The notes under the pieces: generated by a model
Told to the model about the DNA's origin: nothing
Seen by the model: the letters and a program-made list of their open reading frames with translations, nothing else
Databases searched by the model: none
Translations under genes and position numbers: made by a program
NCBI GenBank assembly: GCA_029287515.1
Contig: JARFQZ010000291.1
Span: 1 to 17,942, forward strand
Direction of reading: 5' to 3'
Length of the DNA: 17,942 bases
From: Lysobacterales bacterium
GTDB lineage: Bacteria; Pseudomonadota; Gammaproteobacteria; Xanthomonadales; SZUA-36
In this document: positions 13,616 to 17,942 of the stretch, one piece after another
Layout: the number at the start of each line of letters is the position of its first letter
Position numbering within the stretch: position 1 is the first letter of the stretch

Positions 13616-16294
13616 TTACTGACCCGCTTCGAAACCGTCCTTTAAAATTATATTGGAAGTACATACGCTGGGTTGTGGCGGAGTTGCGCCACGCAAGATG
13701 CTGACATCGTCAATAAAGAAATTACTCCAGCTTTCATTGGTCAAAAAGATACTGGATTCGAACCGGATGACATGCACCGCGTCATCATTCCAGGGCCCGC
13801 CCGGAGCGCTGCCGAGATCGATGGTTTCGATGGAATACCCTGGCGCACCGCAATCCGGGCTCGCGCCAGTTGCCTCCCACACGGTGACACCGTCGAACAA
13901 CAACCGGACGAAATCATCCGCACTGTCGCAGACGGCTATCTGGATCGCGAAAGTCAGGTCTTCATCCGTTGACTGGATGAGGAAATCCTGCTGCAGCGAT
14001 GCCGTCTCCTGCACTTCGGTACCGCCGAACCAGGCGTACCAGTTGCCCGTGTTCGCGATATCGAGGCCACAGGTACTCAGATCACACAATGGTGTGCCGA
14101 AATTGGTGGAGGTTTCGGCCCAGGCCGGGTTGGGCGTTCCGCTTTCAAACCCGCCTTCCGGGATGGCATTGCTGTCCGGAACCGGGGGCACGGGCAGCGT
14201 ACAGGACCAATTGTCCTCGACCTGGCATGCGGCCGAACATCCGTCGCCGCCTTCCGAATTTCCATCGTCACACTGTTCGCCCGCTTCCAGAACAGCATTT
14301 CCGCAGTTCGCGCTCGTGGAGATCGTGATGTCGGCATCGTTGATGTCAAAAAAGATGTTGGATAGGCATTTCACCATCACGCGGCCGGTGCTTGTGGAAA
14401 TATCCGGGACCGTGATATCGGCGCTGCCATCGTTGGGTGTGCTTGCCAGCAGGTTGATGCCGCTGAAGGCGGGAAACCCGGAATCGGAAAAATAGATTTC
14501 CACTTCCGAACAGCTGACCGGCGCGGCGGTGGTGTTGGCCAGGTCCCATTCCACCGTCTGCAGGGTGCCGGCCGCCCAGCCCGTGGGCGCGTTCTGGCTG
14601 GTGACCGCGAACGGGCCGGCTGACGTAGTGACCTGGTGCACGACCGTGGAGTAATCCACACCGCCGCCACCGGTTGCGTTGTCCCGCACGGTGAGACGAA
14701 AGGTCAGGTTGCGGTCAGTCGTCGGTAGCGACTCACCCAGGGTACTGGTGTTGTTCAGAAGATCCGACATTCTCGGCAGGAATCGAACCGGCTCCGTTTG
14801 CGCCGGAAACGAGCGAAAAATCGGCCGACCGCCATCGTCTGTATTGGGCGGCCCGGCGACGCCGACATCGACCTGTTCCCAGGAATAAGTCAGCACCTGC
14901 CCGTTATCGGGATCGACTCCTTCGTTTGCGGTCAGTAGCAGGGGCGTGCCGGCGGGCACCGTGAAAGCCGGGCCTGCGTCGATAGCCGGTATCGTGTTCC
15001 CGGTGTTCGACGGTGTGCCGCAGTTTCCACCGCCCGCAATGTAGGACGTCATTTCATCGAAACTTCCCGTATGAAAGTAATCGTCGCTGTTCTGCTGAAG
15101 GTTTTCGGACCCGCAGATACCGGCGTAAGCCTGAATCGTCGAGCCACTTCCGGGTTCATAGGCCGTGGAGGCGTTACGGTTGGCGCCGCTACAATTGCCT
15201 GTGGATCCATTGAATGTGTGGTTGCCTCCGAATTGGTGGCCGATCTCGTGGGACACGAAATCCACGGAAAAGACATCGCCCACGGGGGCGCTGAGCCCGG
15301 TTTCACCCTGCGCCTTGGCCGACGGGTTGCAGACCACGCCCAGGCCCGCCAGTCCGCCGCCGCCGGTGCTGAAAACATGGCCGATATCGTAGTTCGCCGT
15401 CCCGATTACGGAATCCAGATTTGCCTGGTTCTCAGTCAGAAGCGCGAAAGGATCGTTATTTGAATACGGATCCGTGTCGGGATCGGTATAAACGACCAGG
15501 TCGTTGTTTGCGACCAGGATCAGCCGCACGGACAGTTCCCTCTCGTATATCCCCGTGACGCGGTTGATGGTCGTGACGATCGCCGCCAATCCCGCTGCCC
15601 CGGTGCCGCCGTGAAACGCCGTGTACTCACCGGTGGCTGCTACAGCGAGCCGGTATGAAATCAGGACGTCGCCTACCGGTGACATCAGAATATGGTCCTG
15701 CAGGCCATGGGATGCATCAACCCTTTGACCGGTAACGCCACAGTAGAAAGGCTCTTTGAAGTTTTGCAGATCCTGCTTGTAATAGCTTATATATTCCAGC
15801 CGGCTGCCGCTTTGATAGGGATCGATATAGACGGTCCCCTGAGGCGTGAAGATGATCGCGTGAAAGCCGGATGGCGTCAGGTCGAGACGCCCCGACATCA
15901 GCGCATTATTTTCAGCCACCGCTATAAAGGTGGTTATTTCGGGGTACCTCTGGGCCAGCTCCGGGGCCAGGATGGGCGAGTTTTCCACCCGAAAATTCTG
16001 AAATGAACCATCCGGCATGGGCAGGGAAACCAGGATTCCGCCAACCACGCTTTTCTCCGGCGGCGCCGTGGCCAGTGCCGCTTCAAATTCGGGCAATGCC
16101 AGTTCGGTTGTGCGGTAACGCTCGGGAACTGTCAGCCGCTGGCCCTGAGTGGTGATGCGGCTTTGATCAATGTCAGTCCAGAAACCGTCGGCCGAGGTCG
16201 CTGCCAGAACACTCTTTGTGAATAGCGCCGCGGCAAGCACTGCAAGCGCCGTATTGAGCAACAAGAAAGCATGGCGGAGGCATTTGGTTTTCAT
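13616..16294 (-). CDS. Secreted reprolysin-like zinc metalloprotease with beta-sandwich and Cys-rich C-terminal domains
   Basis: Predicted 892-residue extracellular metallopeptidase of the reprolysin-like (M12B-type) metzincins. In order: signal peptide (1 to about 31, ending VLA), propeptide-like region (about 35-200), catalytic domain (about 205-430) with the zinc site HEIGHQFGGNH (349-359; H349, H353, H359, general base E350), Ig/PKD-like beta domains (about 435-555 and 562-660), a DUF4215/Myxococcus-type Cys-rich repeat (664-698; C664, C675, C686, C690, C698) and a final beta-sandwich-like module (about 712-868). It ends CTSNIILKDGFEAGQ. The Met-turn position reads STIQAYAGIC, with Gln in place of Met. 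The ATG at 16294 is chosen because it directly precedes the signal peptide; an in-frame upstream start would add 40 unconserved residues. Substrate unknown. Confidence 0.88.
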   Translation of the reverse strand: MKTKCLRHAFLLLNTALAVLAAALFTKSVLAATSADGFWTDIDQSRITTQGQRLTVPERYRTTELALPEFEAALATAPPEKSVVGGILVSLPMPDGSFQNFRVENSPILAPELAQRYPEITTFIAVAENNALMSGRLDLTPSGFHAIIFTPQGTVYIDPYQSGSRLEYISYYKQDLQNFKEPFYCGVTGQRVDASHGLQDHILMSPVGDVLISYRLAVAATGEYTAFHGGTGAAGLAAIVTTINRVTGIYERELSVRLILVANNDLVVYTDPDTDPYSNNDPFALLTENQANLDSVIGTANYDIGHVFSTGGGGLAGLGVVCNPSAKAQGETGLSAPVGDVFSVDFVSHEIGHQFGGNHTFNGSTGNCSGANRNASTAYEPGSGSTIQAYAGICGSENLQQNSDDYFHTGSFDEMTSYIAGGGNCGTPSNTGNTIPAIDAGPAFTVPAGTPLLLTANEGVDPDNGQVLTYSWEQVDVGVAGPPNTDDGGRPIFRSFPAQTEPVRFLPRMSDLLNNTSTLGESLPTTDRNLTFRLTVRDNATGGGGVDYSTVVHQVTTSAGPFAVTSQNAPTGWAAGTLQTVEWDLANTTAAPVSCSEVEIYFSDSGFPAFSGINLLASTPNDGSADITVPDISTSTGRVMVKCLSNIFFDINDADITISTSANCGNAVLEAGEQCDDGNSEGGDGCSAACQVEDNWSCTLPVPPVPDSNAIPEGGFESGTPNPAWAETSTNFGTPLCDLSTCGLDIANTGNWYAWFGGTEVQETASLQQDFLIQSTDEDLTFAIQIAVCDSADDFVRLLFDGVTVWEATGASPDCGAPGYSIETIDLGSAPGGPWNDDAVHVIRFESSIFLTNESWSNFFIDDVSILRGATPPQPSVCTSNIILKDGFEAGQ

Positions 16295-16470
16295 TGGGTA
16301 AGCCTGTTTCTGGTGACCAGCAGCGTTCAAGACTAATCGAAAATGAGACTCAATCCAATTAGGATCCATAGTCACGGTATTCGAGAATCCACAGATTATT
16401 TTCGAAACCAGCATGGAAGGATTAAAGAGCAGGGTTACAGCTCACGGTGTGAACGCTAACCCCGGAAAAG
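16295..16470 (-). promoter_or_regulatory. Upstream region of the metalloprotease gene
   Basis: This stretch holds no gene that I can support and should contain the promoter of the protease, since a terminator lies just upstream. I find no pair of good -35/-10 hexamers. The ribosome site is also weak (AGG about 8 nt before the ATG). Confidence 0.3.
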
Positions 16471-16508
16471 AAAAACCCCGCTACAGAATCATCTGCAGCG
16501 GGGTTTTT
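16471..16508 (-). terminator. Strong rho-independent terminator of the IPTL-CTERM gene
   Basis: The arms AAAAACCCCGCT (16471-16482) and AGCGGGGTTTTT (16497-16508) are perfectly complementary over 12 bp, and the loop contains a further CAG/CTG pairing. On the minus strand the stem is followed by TTTTTCTTTT, ideal for terminating the gene that ends at 16524. The A/T flanks also give a T5 run on the plus strand, so it could act both ways. Confidence 0.9.
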
Positions 16509-16523
16509 ACGCTTCCTTATGGA

Positions 16524-17942
16524 TCAGGCATATCGTCGCATACCGACGAACCCGAATCCAAGCATCAGCAGCGCCATGAGCGCCATACCCCACTGGCTGA
16601 GCGTCGGAATGCCTTCAAAGAACACGGTGTTGGTAATGGTGCATTCGTCACCGATACCATTGACAATTTCGATGGTGCCGGTGGAAATTGAATCACCGCA
16701 GCCATTGTCGACTTCCACGATACTACCCAGGCCACTTTCGGTTGCGAAGCAGGTGGTGTATTCCTGATCGTCCGGATCACCTGCCGTCGGATAGAATGCA
16801 GGGACGACTTCAAAAGTCGCGGTGCCCATTCCAACAAAGTTACCGTCTTCATCATCGTAGTCGCCATTTGCCTCAGAAAGGAACTCAGATGCACTGTAGA
16901 GGCCGCCTCCAATGTCGGTGCCATTAACGATTTCAGAGTCACAGGTCAGTGAAATCGTCACGTCCAGGTCGGTATCAAACTGCAGCGCACCGGGGATCTG
17001 CCAAACCTTGTGAACGTCCACTTCCACCGGATCTGCCTGGTTCGTCACATCGCAGACAAAGTTACCTCTGACGATTCCGTCGAAGTAGCAACCGTCCGTT
17101 TCTGAGCGCACATCGTCGGCTTCACCCGTCGTTGCAGAGGCAAGGTAAACCGGCGTGTATCCCTCCACAGGACTTTCGATTTCAGAAACTTTGCAGTTAA
17201 TCGGTCCCGGCCCGAACGGAGTAATCTCCTCGATCCGGACGCCAGAGTCCTTCAGCTTGAACGACGCGTACGTCGGCATCGCCCCGGTACAAATCATCCG
17301 CATGGTTACTTCACCCGGATTGTCATCGGTAAAGTCCTTGGTGATGGTAATCAACGAGCTTCCGGTCCAGGTAATCGGAATGGAAAGGTTATCGCTGGCA
17401 TTCTCCGTCTCGTTCGACGATGCAACGACTTCATTGAACAACACGCCACTACCGGGTACCGGCGAACCGTCATCGTCAAGTTCCTGCTGGGTGACCGTAT
17501 GCACCGCTGAACAGATCAGGTCTTGGCCTGGGTCAAGCGTGTCCACCCCGCCGCAATCGACGTCCGTGTCCACGTTGTTGTCGACCAGGGTTAGTCCGGT
17601 CAGGGTCACGCTACCTGCATTGGTCACCAGGTAGTCATAGGTCACCTCGCCCGTCCCGGCTACTTCGCTGGTCGTTGACGATTTTTGTACCGTCAGGCCC
17701 GGTGACTGGTTAATGGGAATTTCCAGCTCTGCAGTCACAGGCTCCGCGAGTTCAGTAGCCGTTCCGGTTACTGTGTTTTCAAGTAATCCGCTATCAGCAA
17801 CCGGTGAACCGTTGGCGTCGATTTCCGCCTGGGTCACGATATGGGATGCCGAGCAGGTCATGTCAGCCCCCGGGACCAGGGTTTCAGATGGACAGTTCAG
17901 ATCATCTTCATCGTTGTCGTCGGACAGGATAATCGCGTTCAG
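16524..17942 (-). CDS. IPTL-CTERM surface protein with DUF11/DUF7507-like repeats, 3' part
   Basis: The frame is open to the right edge, so only the last 472 residues are present. The first part holds repeats of an extracellular beta-sandwich of the DUF11/DUF7507 type: one ends near residue 77 and the next spans about 82-190, each with a V/L-x-C ... LxPGxDxxCSAxHxVTQxExDxxGSPV pattern. A third region (about 195-440) has Cys pairs and ..CDVTNQ../..CTITNT.. strands like prealbumin-fold repeats. The C-terminus is a textbook IPTL-CTERM signal: IPTLSQWG (445-452), a hydrophobic helix (453-468) and the basic end RRYA. Such tails are believed to be recognised by an exosortase (XrtH) that processes the protein at the inner membrane before export to the surface. 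The function of the protein itself is unknown. Confidence 0.9.
   Translation of the reverse strand: MNAIILSDDNDEDDLNCPSETLVPGADMTCSASHIVTQAEIDANGSPVADSGLLENTVTGTATELAEPVTAELEIPINQSPGLTVQKSSTTSEVAGTGEVTYDYLVTNAGSVTLTGLTLVDNNVDTDVDCGGVDTLDPGQDLICSAVHTVTQQELDDDGSPVPGSGVLFNEVVASSNETENASDNLSIPITWTGSSLITITKDFTDDNPGEVTMRMICTGAMPTYASFKLKDSGVRIEEITPFGPGPINCKVSEIESPVEGYTPVYLASATTGEADDVRSETDGCYFDGIVRGNFVCDVTNQADPVEVDVHKVWQIPGALQFDTDLDVTISLTCDSEIVNGTDIGGGLYSASEFLSEANGDYDDEDGNFVGMGTATFEVVPAFYPTAGDPDDQEYTTCFATESGLGSIVEVDNGCGDSISTGTIEIVNGIGDECTITNTVFFEGIPTLSQWGMALMALLMLGFGFVGMRRYA

Noticed and set aside
16295..16414. 40-residue N-terminal extension of the metalloprotease
   Set aside because: It would bury the signal peptide that begins at the ATG at 16294.

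Overview
The window reads as chromosomal DNA of a moderately GC-rich gammaproteobacterium. The evidence is a mreBCD–mrdAB–mltB–rlpA–dacA–ybeD–lipB–lipA gene order with E. coli-like protein sequences, an IPTL-CTERM surface protein, and a secreted metalloprotease ending in a DGFE tail. A member of the Xanthomonadales/Wenzhouxiangellaceae-like lineages is my best guess; this is inference and was not tested by any search. I see no mobile element, CRISPR array or phage gene.

Layout. 1–1569 (minus): 5' part of prc/ctp, the tail-specific periplasmic protease, running off the left edge. 1731–12158 (minus): one almost gapless run of 11 genes, transcribed mreB, mreC, mreD, mrdA (PBP2), rodA, mltB, rlpA, dacA, ybeD (DUF493), lipB, lipA. 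Most junctions are 4-bp stop/start overlaps, three of them with TTG or GTG starts. 12159–12419: a divergent control region with a good mreB promoter candidate and a perfect 16-bp palindrome. 12420–13358 (plus): a PfkB-family kinase closest to the adenosine-kinase-like branch. 13425–13501 (plus): tRNA-Met(CAT) with its own promoter and terminator. 13616–16294 (minus): a large secreted reprolysin-like zinc metalloprotease with added beta-sandwich and Cys-rich domains. 16471–16508: a strong terminator. 16524–17942 (minus): the 3' part of a repeat-rich surface protein with an IPTL-CTERM sorting tail, running off the right edge.

How the genes fit together. MreBCD, RodA and PBP2 form the elongasome that builds side-wall peptidoglycan. 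MltB and RlpA cut glycan strands and DacA trims pentapeptides, so the run joins synthesis with remodelling. Prc, next downstream, is known elsewhere to control peptidoglycan hydrolases and to process PBP3. LipB and LipA make protein-bound lipoate and share only the transcription unit. The right-hand third is different: two secreted, cell-surface-type proteins, both on the minus strand but separated by a terminator, so probably separate transcripts.

The core genes are ordinary. The parts that deserve a second look are the divergent control region, the metalloprotease (altered Met-turn, mosaic architecture, C-terminal tail) and the exosortase-type surface protein.
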